NCBI GenBank assembly: GCA_902778245.1 | Contig: CACYXH010000036.1 | Coordinates: 1 to 38,947, forward strand | Length of the DNA stretch: 38,947 bases | DNA from: an uncultured Lachnospiraceae bacterium | GTDB lineage: Bacteria > Bacillota > Clostridia > Lachnospirales > Lachnospiraceae | Direction of reading: 5' to 3' | In this document: piece after piece, positions 8,673 through 17,221 of the stretch | Layout: every line of letters begins with the position of its first letter | Position numbering within the stretch: the stretch's first letter is position 1 | The notes under the pieces: model-generated | Told to the model about the DNA's origin: nothing | What the model saw: the letters and a program-made list of their open reading frames with translations, nothing else | Database searches by the model: none | Translations under genes and position numbers: made by a program

Positions 8673-9616
8673 GAGCATACCCTCCGCTGCCGTTTCTTTT
8701 CAGTGCGGAATTTTGATCTCTGTATTTTTTTCGTTTTTTTTATATTGCGCATAGTAAAGATTTTCCGGAAGAATCCGGGCAGATAATAATACAAGTACAG
8801 CAATTGATCCATCGTGCTCTCAAAGGGTCTGGTAATACGCAGGTACTTTTGCGTCATACGGCGGTTTTTTCGTTGGGCAAAAGCGCAGCGGTGCGGATGT
8901 AACTGGCAGGGCTGATCTGTCTTTGCGGGTTGGAAGCGCAGCGTGACCGTGCGCCCCTGGACACAGAGGCTGCAGCGGCATCGTCCCATTTTTTCCAGAG
9001 CAGTTAAAAAAGCAGTTTCCATCTCGCTGTCAGGAAACGTAATGGAGGCTTTCATGCAAAGCTCTTCCGGCTGTGAAAACAGACCCATACGAAAGCCTGT
9101 AAGCCACCAGTGACGTCTGGAGAGTTGAAACAAATCTTCTCCATTTCTGGATACTTCTAATCCGAACAGCGGCATTTCCTCATCAGAAACCGCATAAAAG
9201 ATGGTACGATGGTATTCTTCCGGCGGAATGATCTCATCTGTATGGTAGATACCGATCTCAGAGCCTGTAGTGATACCGTACTGTCCCTTCCACAGTTCAA
9301 TCAGCCAGGTTTGGTTATGATAGTTAAAATAGACCGGTTCACAGTCAAAGACCATCTGACCATAAGGAGCAGCGTCGTCATATAGACCGCAATAACCAAG
9401 ATCCCTTTGCCAGGCGTCCAGGGTTGAAGTGAAGATATCTTGATTTGGAAGATAGGAAAATCCCAAGGGCTCTGTGACAGAGGAGAGAAGTTCCAGTTTT
9501 TCCTTTTCGGGCATTTTCTTGATTTTCCGAATGATCCGATGGCGGTTCCATCGAAAAATCAGAAATAAGAACAATATAATTATAATAAGGAGCAGTAACC
9601 CCAGAAATAAATACAT
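8669..9616 (-). CDS. DUF4474-like single-pass membrane protein
   Basis: A conserved clostridial protein I recognise as DUF4474-like, with no known biochemical role. From the chosen start (ATG at 9616, GGAAGGA upstream) it has 315 residues. A strongly hydrophobic N-terminal segment (about 3-23) is followed by a basic stop-transfer stretch, then a soluble domain with LDAWQRDLGYCGLYDDAA, DCEPVYFNY and WLIELWKGQYGITTG, and a basic, Arg/Lys-rich tail. The open frame extends 29 codons further upstream, but that part lacks a ribosome site and does not look conserved. Its stop overlaps the phosphoesterase start by four bases (ATGA), implying cotranscription. Confidence 0.8.
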   Translation of the reverse strand: MYLFLGLLLLIIIILFLFLIFRWNRHRIIRKIKKMPEKEKLELLSSVTEPLGFSYLPNQDIFTSTLDAWQRDLGYCGLYDDAAPYGQMVFDCEPVYFNYHNQTWLIELWKGQYGITTGSEIGIYHTDEIIPPEEYHRTIFYAVSDEEMPLFGLEVSRNGEDLFQLSRRHWWLTGFRMGLFSQPEELCMKASITFPDSEMETAFLTALEKMGRCRCSLCVQGRTVTLRFQPAKTDQPCQLHPHRCAFAQRKNRRMTQKYLRITRPFESTMDQLLYLYYYLPGFFRKIFTMRNIKKTKKIQRSKFRTEKKRQRRVCS

Positions 9617-9741
9617 AAATATTATTCCTTCCGTTTTGTATATACATATGTCGAAACTGGGAGATTGGTGAGGAAAAGAAACAGATAGAAAAGCCCGCGT
9701 CAAAATGATAGAATAAGTTCCACCTTTGGAATAAAGACGAA

Positions 9742-9835
9742 GAATTCCCGGCCCAGATACAGCTTTTCTGGGACAGGAATTCTCTGGATTTCATGCCTTT
9801 GGGAACGACTTCCTTGGTCGTTCCCAAAAGGCATG
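9742..9835. repeat. Two adjacent hairpins behind the RqcH gene
   Basis: Hairpin one pairs GAATTCC (9742-9748) with GGAATTC (9776-9782), with inner CCCAG/CTGGG. Hairpin two pairs 9792-9809 with 9817-9835, about 18 bp with one bulged A and a 7-base loop. Neither has a clean T tract on the minus strand. They fill the 294-base gap between the RqcH stop and the DUF4474-like start and may be a terminator, an mRNA-stability structure or a dispersed repeat. Confidence 0.55.
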
Positions 9836-9910
9836 CATTTTGAAACGCTTTATTATGTGGTAGGACTGCTGACGCGAAAACTTCAGAGTTTGTTGTAACG
9901 CAGCAGAATC

Positions 9911-11650
9911 TTAATCGATCAGCGAAATCTTTGAAATATCCGAATCGATCACCATGGAATAGTTTGTGTAGTACACGACAAAGCCGGGTTTTGCGCCGTT
10001 TGGCTTTTTGACATGCTTCTTTTCCACATAGTCGATCTCCACCTTGTCAGAATTCCGGTTTTTGGAATAATAGGCAGCGAGTCTGGCAGCGTCCTCAAAG
10101 GTAGTATCCGGCAGTTCTTCTCCTTTGGACTTCACTACGACATGGGAACCGGGAGCGCCTTTCGCGTGAAACCACCAGTCATTGCCGGAGGCAAACTTAA
10201 ATGTCAGCTCATCGTTCTGGAAATTGTTTTTTCCAACATAGATATCATAGCCATCCCCGGAGCGGTAGTGGAACGGGCGGGAAGTAATCTTCACTTTTTT
10301 GCCGGTGTATTTTCTGCGGATATAACCGGCATCCATCAGTTCTTCTTTTACCTGAACTAAATCCTCCTCCGACAATGCCATATCCAGGAAAGTGGAAATG
10401 GATTCCAACTGATCCAGATCCGCTTTTGTTTCCTGTATCAGCTCTGTCAGCGCTTCATAAGTACGCTTCAGTTTACTGTATTTTTCAAAATAGCGCTTGG
10501 CGTTTTCCTGAGCAGTCAGGGTTTCATCCAGCGGGATCGTGATTTCCTCGTTTGTATAATAATTCAGAGCTTTCAGGCTTTTTTCGCCGGGAACAGCATT
10601 GTATCCGTAAGTGTGAAGCAATTCTCCGTAAATTTTAAATTTTTCTCTTTTTTCTGTGTCTTTCAGCTGTCTGGTCTGCAGCTCATACTTTTTTCTGGTA
10701 CGGTCAAGAGCCGTGGCAACGATCCGCCGCAGGTCGGAGGATTTCTGTCGGATCCGGGTGACTGTATTTTTCATGGCGTAATACTGTTCCAGAACCTGGG
10801 AGATCGTGTCAAATTCCTCCGTCTCAAAGTCCTCGTATACTGAGAGCAGAAGTGAAGCAAACTCTACCGGAGTATGATTCTCGTCGTAAACAATATTCGG
10901 GCGGAAGTTTCCTTCTTTCACATCCTCCATAAAGTGAGAGAAAATGGTAAACAGATGCGTCTTTTCCAGATCAGAGAGAGAGTTGGCGCTCTGGTCAGAT
11001 TCCAGTGAGGCCCGGTGGCACAGTTCCTCCGCGATAACGGGGCTTATCCCTGTATAGGTGCTGTAAAGCGCTTTGGAAACCGGCATCGGTTTCGAAAATA
11101 CCTGAGCGAGAAATTCTTCTTTATCGGTATTTAGAGGATCACACTTTTTCTGTGTTTCCGGTATGAAATAATCGCGTCCCGGCAATACTTCACGCACAGA
11201 GCTTGTCTGGGCGGAAATATGCTTGATGCTGTCAATGATCATCTGATTTTCATCGCAGAAAATAATATTGCTGTGTTTTCCCATGAGTTCCAAAATCAGT
11301 TCTTTATGACGAATGTCCCCCAATTCGTCATAATGCTCAATTTCAAAATGAATAATGCGTTCCAGTCCCGGCTGCCAAATGCGGGTAATTTTTCCGTTCC
11401 CAATGTGCTTACGAAGCAGCATACAGAAATTCGGGGCGGTCATCGGACCAGGTTTATTCGTCTCGGTTATATAGATCAACGGCAGGCTGGCGCTGGCTGA
11501 CATCAACAGTCTTGTCTGTCCTGCGTTTCCCTTAAAGGTCAGCAGCAGCTCATCATTTTCCGGCTGCGCGATCTTGCTGATGCGGGCGCCGGTCAGCAGG
11601 GCGCTAAGCTCCTTTACTACATTTGATACGGTAATTCCGTCAAGTGCCAT
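9911..11650 (-). CDS. rqcH: Rqc2/NFACT ribosome quality-control factor RqcH
   Basis: Binds obstructed 50S subunits and directs C-terminal alanine tailing of stalled nascent chains. The 579 residues show an NFACT-N (FbpA-like) domain beginning MALDGITVSNVVKEL, a long central coiled-coil region (about 285-440) and a C-terminal NFACT-R domain with NDWWFHAKGAPGSHVVVK. At positions equivalent to Asp97-Arg98 of the B. subtilis protein this one has Glu97-Arg98. AAGGAG precedes the ATG. It is divergent from yicC with a 146-base shared upstream region. Older annotations call the family fibronectin-binding protein, but the sequence has no signal peptide. Confidence 0.93.
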   Translation of the reverse strand: MALDGITVSNVVKELSALLTGARISKIAQPENDELLLTFKGNAGQTRLLMSASASLPLIYITETNKPGPMTAPNFCMLLRKHIGNGKITRIWQPGLERIIHFEIEHYDELGDIRHKELILELMGKHSNIIFCDENQMIIDSIKHISAQTSSVREVLPGRDYFIPETQKKCDPLNTDKEEFLAQVFSKPMPVSKALYSTYTGISPVIAEELCHRASLESDQSANSLSDLEKTHLFTIFSHFMEDVKEGNFRPNIVYDENHTPVEFASLLLSVYEDFETEEFDTISQVLEQYYAMKNTVTRIRQKSSDLRRIVATALDRTRKKYELQTRQLKDTEKREKFKIYGELLHTYGYNAVPGEKSLKALNYYTNEEITIPLDETLTAQENAKRYFEKYSKLKRTYEALTELIQETKADLDQLESISTFLDMALSEEDLVQVKEELMDAGYIRRKYTGKKVKITSRPFHYRSGDGYDIYVGKNNFQNDELTFKFASGNDWWFHAKGAPGSHVVVKSKGEELPDTTFEDAARLAAYYSKNRNSDKVEIDYVEKKHVKKPNGAKPGFVVYYTNYSMVIDSDISKISLID

Positions 11651-11724
11651 AGTATTACTCCTTTTCTTGGTATCCTTTCATAAAAGTATATCACACCACA
11701 GTAAAAAAACAATCGGAATTGTCA

Positions 11725-11753
11725 TTGACTGGAAATTGCGGATGGATTATAAT
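11725..11753 (+). promoter_or_regulatory. Sigma-A-type promoter of the yicC-remA-gmk-rpoZ operon
   Basis: TTGACT (11725-11730), a 17-base spacer and a perfect TATAAT (11748-11753) lie 43 bases upstream of the yicC ATG. This is the only strong promoter seen for the eight-gene run that follows. Confidence 0.8.
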
Positions 11754-11796
11754 GTTCTAATACGAATTGAAAAGCGTTCCAGGAGGAAGTGGCATC

Positions 11797-12675
11797 ATGA
11801 TAAAGAGCATGACGGGATTTGGCCGGTTTGAGTACCAGCAAGGTGAAAAAAAATATACCGTCGAAATGAAAGCTGTAAACCACCGGTATTTTGATGTGAG
11901 CATCCGAATGCCAAAGAAATTCAATTTTTTTGAAGCAGCTATCCGAAATACACTAAAAAATTATGTGCAGCGCGGAAAAGTAGATATGTTCATCACCTAT
12001 GAAGATCGGACAGAAACGAATTTCTCACTGAATTATAATGAACATGTGGCCGCGGAATATCTGAAGTATTATCATGAGATGGCCCAGCAATTTCTTCTGG
12101 AAAATGATGTGACCGTCTCTGTCCTTGGAAAATGCCCAGAGGTATTTACCTTGGAGGAGCAGACGGTGGACGAGGACGAAATCTGGTCCGCGTTGGAGAA
12201 GACTGTCGTTGGTGCCAGCGAACAGTTTGTGGAATCCCGCATCCGGGAGGGGGAAGCACTGAAAACGGATCTGCTGGAAAAGCTGGATCATATGCTGGAG
12301 AATGTAAGCAGAGTGGAAGCAAGATATCCGGATATCATTGCCCAATACCGGTTGAAACTTCAGGAGAAGGTGAAGGAGCTGCTGGGAGACGCCCAGATCG
12401 ATGAGGGAAGGTTGGCTACAGAGGTAGTTCTGTTTTCCGATAAAATCTGCACTGATGAGGAAACGGTGCGTCTGCGCAGCCATATCGAATCCATGAAGAA
12501 GGAACTGATTCATGGGGGCAGCATCGGCAGGAAACTGGACTTCATCGCTCAGGAAATGAATCGCGAGGCCAACACGATCCTTTCAAAAGCAAATGATCTG
12601 GAGACATCCAATATTGCCATCGATTTAAAGACGGAAATTGAAAAGGTGAGGGAACAGATTCAAAACATTGAGTAG
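11797..12675 (+). CDS. yicC: YicC/YloC-family endoribonuclease
   Basis: A 292-residue protein of the YicC family, whose E. coli member acts as an endoribonuclease. It opens with the signature MIKSMTGFGR and ends with a conserved block containing GRKLDFIAQEMNREANTI and KTEIEKVREQIQNIE. An in-frame ATG 30 bases earlier exists, but AGGAGG lies before the ATG at 11797 and the family begins there. It leads an operon with remA, gmk and rpoZ in the same order as B. subtilis yloC-remA-gmk-rpoZ. Intracellular; natural RNA substrates are not known from sequence. Confidence 0.93.
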   Translation: MIKSMTGFGRFEYQQGEKKYTVEMKAVNHRYFDVSIRMPKKFNFFEAAIRNTLKNYVQRGKVDMFITYEDRTETNFSLNYNEHVAAEYLKYYHEMAQQFLLENDVTVSVLGKCPEVFTLEEQTVDEDEIWSALEKTVVGASEQFVESRIREGEALKTDLLEKLDHMLENVSRVEARYPDIIAQYRLKLQEKVKELLGDAQIDEGRLATEVVLFSDKICTDEETVRLRSHIESMKKELIHGGSIGRKLDFIAQEMNREANTILSKANDLETSNIAIDLKTEIEKVREQIQNIE

Positions 12676-12699
12676 AAACTTAGAAACGGAGCGAAGAGT

Positions 12700-12978
12700 A
12701 TGGCGGGATTGGTCAACATCGGTTTTGGCAACATGGTGAATGCAGGCAAGCTGATCGCGGTGGTAAGTCCGGACGCTGCTCCCATCAAGCGTCTGGTGCA
12801 GAATGCCCGGGAGGCTCAAAAAGTCATTGACGCAACCCAGGGAAGAAAAACTAAGGCAGTGCTGATCATGGAAGCGGATTATGTAGTGCTGTCCGCACTC
12901 CAGCCGGAAACGATTGCAAAGCGGTTTGCCATGAATGGGCTTACTGAGCAGGAGAGTAAAAGTGAGGTTGATGCATAG
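12700..12978 (+). CDS. remA: RemA/DUF370 DNA-binding regulator
   Basis: A 92-residue member of the RemA (formerly DUF370) family. In B. subtilis RemA activates biofilm matrix and osmoprotection genes by binding DNA as a multimer. The family core [22 protein letters not shown] and the basic RQ-type patch ([19 protein letters not shown]) are visible. Lachnospiraceae lack the Bacillus matrix operons, so the targets here are unknown. It lies 24 bases after yicC and one base before the gmk start. Confidence 0.92.
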   Translation: MAGLVNIGFGNMVNAGKLIAVVSPDAAPIKRLVQNAREAQKVIDATQGRKTKAVLIMEADYVVLSALQPETIAKRFAMNGLTEQESKSEVDA

Positions 12979-12979
12979 T

Positions 12980-13615
12980 ATGGCACAAAAAGGGATATTG
13001 GTAGTTGTTTCCGGTTTCTCCGGCGTAGGAAAAGGAACTCTTATGAAATGTCTTGTGGAAAGGTACAGTAATTACGCGCTGTCCATATCAGCTACCACAC
13101 GAAGCCCGCGTGAGGGTGAAGTAGATGGCAGAGAATATTTTTTCCGAACCAGAGATGAATTTCAAACTATGATAAATGGTGGGGAACTGATTGAATACGC
13201 CTGCTACTGTGAAAATTTCTATGGTACACCTCAAAAGTATGTTGAGGAGCAGATGGAGCAGGGCAAAGACGTAATCCTGGAAATTGAAATTCAGGGTGCC
13301 CTGAATATAAAGAAAAAATATCCGGAGGCCCTGCTTTTGTTTGTTATGCCGCCAAGTGCCGCAGTATTGAAGGAGCGCCTGGAAGGAAGAGGCACCGAGT
13401 CTCCTGAGGTGATTGACGCCAGATTGCGGCGGGCCTGCGAAGAGTCTGAAGGTATTGAAAATTATGACTTTATACTGGTAAATGATGATCTGGATGTTTG
13501 CGTGAAACAGATGCATGGACTGATCACTGACCAGCGTTGGAGAGTAAACAGAAATCTTGATTTTATCAATGAAATCAGAACAGAAATAAAAGCATTTTCG
13601 AAAGGAGAAGTTTAA
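12980..13615 (+). CDS. gmk: Guanylate kinase
   Basis: Phosphorylates GMP to GDP with ATP. The 211 residues show the P-loop GFSGVGKGT near the N-terminus, the GMP-binding stretch SATTRSPREGEVDGREYFF, and VILEIEIQGALNIKKKYP. The frame is open upstream to 12935, but the family begins MAQKGILVVVSG. The ATG at 12980 follows the remA stop by one base, with a GAGG some 12 bases upstream; ATG 12971 is a less likely alternative that would overlap remA. Confidence 0.95.
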   Translation: MAQKGILVVVSGFSGVGKGTLMKCLVERYSNYALSISATTRSPREGEVDGREYFFRTRDEFQTMINGGELIEYACYCENFYGTPQKYVEEQMEQGKDVILEIEIQGALNIKKKYPEALLLFVMPPSAAVLKERLEGRGTESPEVIDARLRRACEESEGIENYDFILVNDDLDVCVKQMHGLITDQRWRVNRNLDFINEIRTEIKAFSKGEV

Positions 13616-13617
13616 TT

Positions 13618-13896
13618 ATGTTGCATCCATCTTACACTGATTTAATGAAGGTCGTTAACAGCGAGGTCGAGCAGGGGGATACTCCTGTGGTAAACAGCCG
13701 TTATTCTATCGTTATGGCTACGGCAAAACGCGCGCGCCAGATCATTGCGGGCGGGGCTGCAGTGACGCCGCAGCAGGCTTCTAAACCGTTGTCCACAGCA
13801 GTGGCAGAATTGAATGAAGGGAAAATAAAAATTTTGCCGGAGACGGAGGAGGCCGATGAAGAAAGCGAAACAGGAACCGAAGCAGAAGAAATCTGA
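13618..13896 (+). CDS. rpoZ: RNA polymerase omega subunit
   Basis: A small subunit that helps assemble RNA polymerase. The 92-residue protein has the core VVNSRYSIVMATAKRARQII, followed by an acidic, Glu-rich tail after residue 75. AAAGGAG lies upstream of the ATG, two bases after the gmk stop. The acidic tail is encoded partly by sequence that also starts the next gene; the two frames overlap by 41 bases. Confidence 0.93.
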   Translation: MLHPSYTDLMKVVNSEVEQGDTPVVNSRYSIVMATAKRARQIIAGGAAVTPQQASKPLSTAVAELNEGKIKILPETEEADEESETGTEAEEI

Positions 13897-14563
13897 GCTT
13901 GGGAGTGAGGGTATGGAAGAAGTGAAAGGATTTCGCAAAAATTTTGTGATTGTCTCCGTGTTTTATGTGATTGCGGGAGTGATTCTGCTATTCTGGCCGA
14001 ATATGTCAGTGGAACTTTTGAGCAAAGCTCTGAGTATCGGACTGCTTGTGCTGGGACTGGCTCATATTGTGATTTATTTCACCGGAGACCATATACAAAA
14101 CATCATGAATATGGATCTGACTATCGGGGTGGTTTGCTCTGCGTTTGCTTCTTTTTTACTTCTTCATCCGGACTTTATTATTACAGCAACGCCCTTTGGC
14201 ATCGGGATCCTGCTTTTGATGGGCTCTATCATGAAACTTCAGAATTCCATTGACATAAAAAGGATGGGCTTCAAACACTGGAAAGTACTGCTCTTCTTTG
14301 CAATCCTTCTGTTTCTTTTAGGCGCGGTGTTGATCTACAATCCGTTTGAGGGTCAGATTCTGGTTATCTATATCGGCGCTTCCCTGATCCTGGAAGGGGC
14401 GCTGAATATTATCAGCATACTGGTGATCTCTCGCCACATGAAAAAAATGACTCAGAGAAAGATAGCGGAGGCCCCGTCCGGCGCCCATCACGGAGAATAC
14501 GCGGAGATCGTGGACGGGTCTGCATTTGATTCAGACGAGAATAATGAACTGGAGACGAGGTAA
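13856..14563 (+). CDS. DUF308/HdeD-like multi-pass membrane protein
   Basis: An integral membrane protein of unknown function, 235 residues. After a lysine-rich cytosolic head, about six hydrophobic helices follow (roughly 32-48, 55-75, 85-105, 110-125, 142-162, 168-190), with repeated FWPN/LLHPD/IYNPF motifs typical of DUF308. A polar acidic tail of about 40 residues follows. GGAGGAGG just before the ATG at 13856 supports this start despite the 41-base overlap with rpoZ; ATG 13913, with a weaker GGGAG site, is the alternative. The stop shares one base with the rimO ATG (TAATG). Confidence 0.78.
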   Translation: MKKAKQEPKQKKSELGSEGMEEVKGFRKNFVIVSVFYVIAGVILLFWPNMSVELLSKALSIGLLVLGLAHIVIYFTGDHIQNIMNMDLTIGVVCSAFASFLLLHPDFIITATPFGIGILLLMGSIMKLQNSIDIKRMGFKHWKVLLFFAILLFLLGAVLIYNPFEGQILVIYIGASLILEGALNIISILVISRHMKKMTQRKIAEAPSGAHHGEYAEIVDGSAFDSDENNELETR

Positions 14564-15888
14564 TGAAAATATTCTTTGTTTCTCTTGGCTGTGATAAAAA
14601 CCTGGTGGATTCGGAGAAGATGCTGGGGTTACTGGGTAAAAAAGGGTTTGTGATCACCGATGATGAGACTGAGGCAGAGGTTATCGTAATTAACACCTGC
14701 TGTTTTATCAACGATGCAAAGGAAGAAAGTATACAGTCGATCCTGGAAATGGCAGAGTACCGCAGAAACGGAAATTGCAAGGCTTTAATCGTCACAGGAT
14801 GTCTGGCCCAGAGATATCAGCAGGAGATAATTGATGAGATAGAAGAGGTAGATGCGGTCCTTGGAACCACTTCCTACGACAAATTGGCGGAAGCCATAGA
14901 GGAAGCCCTGGAGGGGCAGTCTGTTACACTTTTCGATGATATCGACCGTCTGGCAATGCCGGATGGCGAACGTATGCTCACCACAGGCGGCCATTACGCA
15001 TATTTGAAAATTGCTGAAGGCTGTGATAAACACTGTACTTACTGTATTATTCCGAAAGTCAGAGGAAATTACCGCAGCGTTCCGATGGAAAATCTGATCG
15101 AGGAGGCGGAGGAACTGGCGCAGGCAGGAGTAAAGGAGCTAATTCTGGTAGCCCAGGAAACTACGCTTTACGGAAAAGATCTTTATGGTAAGAAATCTCT
15201 TCATCTGCTGATACGTAAACTATGTCAGATCAAGGGACTGCGTTGGATCAGAGTACTGTATTGCTATCCGGAAGAAATCTATGATGAATTGATACGTACG
15301 ATGAAAGAGGAACCAAAATTCTGCCATTATCTGGATCTGCCGATACAGCACGCCAGCAATCAGATCTTAAAGCGGATGGGAAGGAGAACCACGGCGGAGG
15401 AACTGATGCAAATTGTGCAGCGGCTGCGGGCGGAAATCCCGGATATTGTACTGCGTACCACCCTCATTACCGGTTTTCCGGGAGAAACAGCCCAGCAGCA
15501 TGAGGAACTGATGGCTTTTGTGGATGAGATGGAATTTGACCGTCTTGGAGTATTTACCTACTCACCTGAGGAGGGAACACCGGCAGCATCCATGCCCCAG
15601 CAGATACCGGAGGAAATTAAGCTGGAGCGCAGGGATGAATTGATGGAGCTGCAGCAGGAGGTTGCCTTTGATCTTGCTGAGCAAAGAGTCGGAAGCACCG
15701 TTTGGGCGATGATCGAGGGAAAAGTTGCAGATGAGAACGCCTACGTGGCTCGTACCTATGGGGATGCGCCCGGAGTGGACGGATATCTGTTTCTAAATAC
15801 AGAGGAAGTACTAATGTCCGGGGACTTTGTGAAAGTACGGGTGACTGGCGCCTGTGAATATGATTTGATAGGAGAGTTAAAAGAATGA
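14563..15888 (+). CDS. rimO: Ribosomal protein S12 methylthiotransferase RimO
   Basis: Radical SAM enzyme that adds a methylthio group to an Asp of ribosomal protein S12. The 441 residues show the N-terminal UPF0004 domain (SLGCDKNLVDSE at 7-18, then NTCCF and TGCLAQR), the AdoMet cluster CDKHCTYC followed by IIPKVRG, and a C-terminal TRAM-like domain. SLGCDKNLVDSE distinguishes RimO from the related tRNA enzyme MiaB. It is translationally coupled at both ends: TAATG with the DUF308 gene and ATGA with pgsA. Confidence 0.95.
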   Translation: MKIFFVSLGCDKNLVDSEKMLGLLGKKGFVITDDETEAEVIVINTCCFINDAKEESIQSILEMAEYRRNGNCKALIVTGCLAQRYQQEIIDEIEEVDAVLGTTSYDKLAEAIEEALEGQSVTLFDDIDRLAMPDGERMLTTGGHYAYLKIAEGCDKHCTYCIIPKVRGNYRSVPMENLIEEAEELAQAGVKELILVAQETTLYGKDLYGKKSLHLLIRKLCQIKGLRWIRVLYCYPEEIYDELIRTMKEEPKFCHYLDLPIQHASNQILKRMGRRTTAEELMQIVQRLRAEIPDIVLRTTLITGFPGETAQQHEELMAFVDEMEFDRLGVFTYSPEEGTPAASMPQQIPEEIKLERRDELMELQQEVAFDLAEQRVGSTVWAMIEGKVADENAYVARTYGDAPGVDGYLFLNTEEVLMSGDFVKVRVTGACEYDLIGELKE

Positions 15889-16427
15889 AAATGAATCTGC
15901 CTAATAAGTTGACTATACTGCGAATTTTGTTGATTCCTGTATTTGTGTTCTTTATGTTGGGCCATACGGGAACCGCCGGTAAATGGATCGCCGGTTTACT
16001 GTTTATTGCTGCCAGTCTGACCGATACACTGGATGGTTATCTTGCAAGAAAAAATGATGAGATTACCGTGTTTGGGAAATTTATGGATCCGCTGGCGGAC
16101 AAGCTGCTGGTTTGTTCCGCCCTGATCTGTCTGGTACAGCTTAAACGTCTTTCTGCCTGGGTGGTTATTATTATTGTGAGCCGCGAGTTTATCATCAGTG
16201 GTTTCCGCCTGGTGGCAGCGGAGCGCGGCACCGTGATCGCAGCAAGCTCCTGGGGGAAATTAAAAACGGTAGCGCAAATGATCATGGTGATCCTGTTAAT
16301 ATTCAATTTCAGTGGTCTTTTCCATGTTCTTGGACAGATCTTTACTGTTCTTGCAACTATATTGACGGTAGTATCACTGGTGGATTATATCTACAAAAAT
16401 GTTGATGTACTAAAGGATGTGCATTGA
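15885..16427 (+). CDS. pgsA: CDP-diacylglycerol--glycerol-3-phosphate 3-phosphatidyltransferase
   Basis: Makes phosphatidylglycerophosphate, the committed step to phosphatidylglycerol, in the membrane. The 180-residue protein carries a perfect CDP-alcohol phosphotransferase motif: D47, D50, G51, A54, R55, G64, D68, D72. Several hydrophobic helices surround it. Its start overlaps the rimO stop by four bases; a second in-frame ATG lies two codons later. Confidence 0.95.
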   Translation: MKMNLPNKLTILRILLIPVFVFFMLGHTGTAGKWIAGLLFIAASLTDTLDGYLARKNDEITVFGKFMDPLADKLLVCSALICLVQLKRLSAWVVIIIVSREFIISGFRLVAAERGTVIAASSWGKLKTVAQMIMVILLIFNFSGLFHVLGQIFTVLATILTVVSLVDYIYKNVDVLKDVH

Positions 16428-16930
16428 CGATGGAGCGATTAACGGATCGGTATGTGGAAGAGTTGTTAGAGGTACTGCGCAGGCGGAAAGAGACGGTCAG
16501 CGTGGTAGAATCCTGCACAGGAGGGCTTCTTGCGGCCAGGATCACAGATATTCCCGGCTGCTCCGATGTGTTCCGCCAGAGTTTTGTTACTTATTGTGAC
16601 GAGGCAAAGCATAAACTGGTCAAAGTAAAAAACGCTACTCTGAGGAAGCATACCGCTGTAAGCTCAAAAACAGCAAATGCCATGGCAAAAGGCGGGGCCA
16701 AAGCGGCTGGCGCAAACGCCTGCGTTTCCGTCACCGGATATGCGGGACCTGCTGCCGATGAAACGGATACCAGCGTGGGGCTTGTATATATTGGATGTTT
16801 TTACCGGGGCCGTGTCAGGGTGAAAGAGCTGCGTCTGACCGGAAACCGCAGACAGATAAGGGAAACTGCGGTAGATGAGGCACTTCGCTTATTAAATGAA
16901 GTTGGAGAATTTCATGTGAATGGATCATAA
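16424..16930 (+). CDS. pncC: CinA C-terminal domain protein, nicotinamide-nucleotide amidohydrolase
   Basis: Stand-alone CinA C-terminal domain (168 residues) predicted to deamidate NMN to nicotinate mononucleotide for pyridine nucleotide recycling. VVESCTGGLLAARITDIPG carries the expected catalytic Ser, and SVTGYAGPAADE matches the conserved glycine-rich block. The N-terminal COG1058 domain of full CinA is absent. A TTG at 16424 overlaps the pgsA stop (TTGA) with AGGA six bases away; ATG 16430 is a close alternative. It ends the operon at a strong hairpin. Confidence 0.88.
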   Translation: MTMERLTDRYVEELLEVLRRRKETVSVVESCTGGLLAARITDIPGCSDVFRQSFVTYCDEAKHKLVKVKNATLRKHTAVSSKTANAMAKGGAKAAGANACVSVTGYAGPAADETDTSVGLVYIGCFYRGRVRVKELRLTGNRRQIRETAVDEALRLLNEVGEFHVNGS

Positions 16931-16960
16931 ACAGATGCGTCCTCAGCGACGCATCTGTTT
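16929..16960. terminator. Bidirectional intrinsic terminator
   Basis: A perfect 13-bp stem (AAACAGATGCGTC at 16929-16941, GACGCATCTGTTT at 16948-16960) with a 6-base loop is flanked by A and T runs on either side, so it can work in both directions. It closes the yicC-pncC operon. Its right part also encodes the last codons and stop of the convergent minus-strand gene. Confidence 0.88.
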
Positions 16961-17221
16961 TAATATGGCGCACATTCGGTCCATTTTTCTGATCTCCTGC
17001 GGCGACTTTCCTATTTTCATTACATTGATGATGGTGTCCATTTCGTCTTGAGAAAAGTTCATTTTACTGCTTCCCGGCTGTGACATGGCAGACATCAGAA
17101 AAGGAAGCAGATCCGCTTGACTTTTTCCTTTTGCCTGATCAGACATGGACAGCAGCATTTGAAGTTTTGCCGGATCTATGTTCTGCAGAGCCGGATTTTC
17201 AAACCAATTCATATCACTCAT
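16943..17221 (-). CDS. Small conserved hypothetical protein
   Basis: A 92-residue soluble protein I cannot assign, Met- and Gln-rich, with mainly helical character (NIDPAKLQMLLSMSDQAKGK; SQDEMDTIINVMKIGKSPQE). The start at 17221 is chosen because GAGGAA lies just upstream and its ATG overlaps the stop of the preceding gene; the open frame begins six codons earlier without a ribosome site. The final residues KQMRR and the stop codon are encoded inside the terminator stem shared with pncC. Probably cotranscribed with the 113-residue gene upstream. Confidence 0.7.
   Translation of the reverse strand: MSDMNWFENPALQNIDPAKLQMLLSMSDQAKGKSQADLLPFLMSAMSQPGSSKMNFSQDEMDTIINVMKIGKSPQEIRKMDRMCAILKQMRR

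Noticed and set aside
9378-9827. 149-codon minus-strand frame across the twin hairpins
   Set aside because: Most of it overlaps the DUF4474-like gene in another frame; no ribosome site or recognisable domain.
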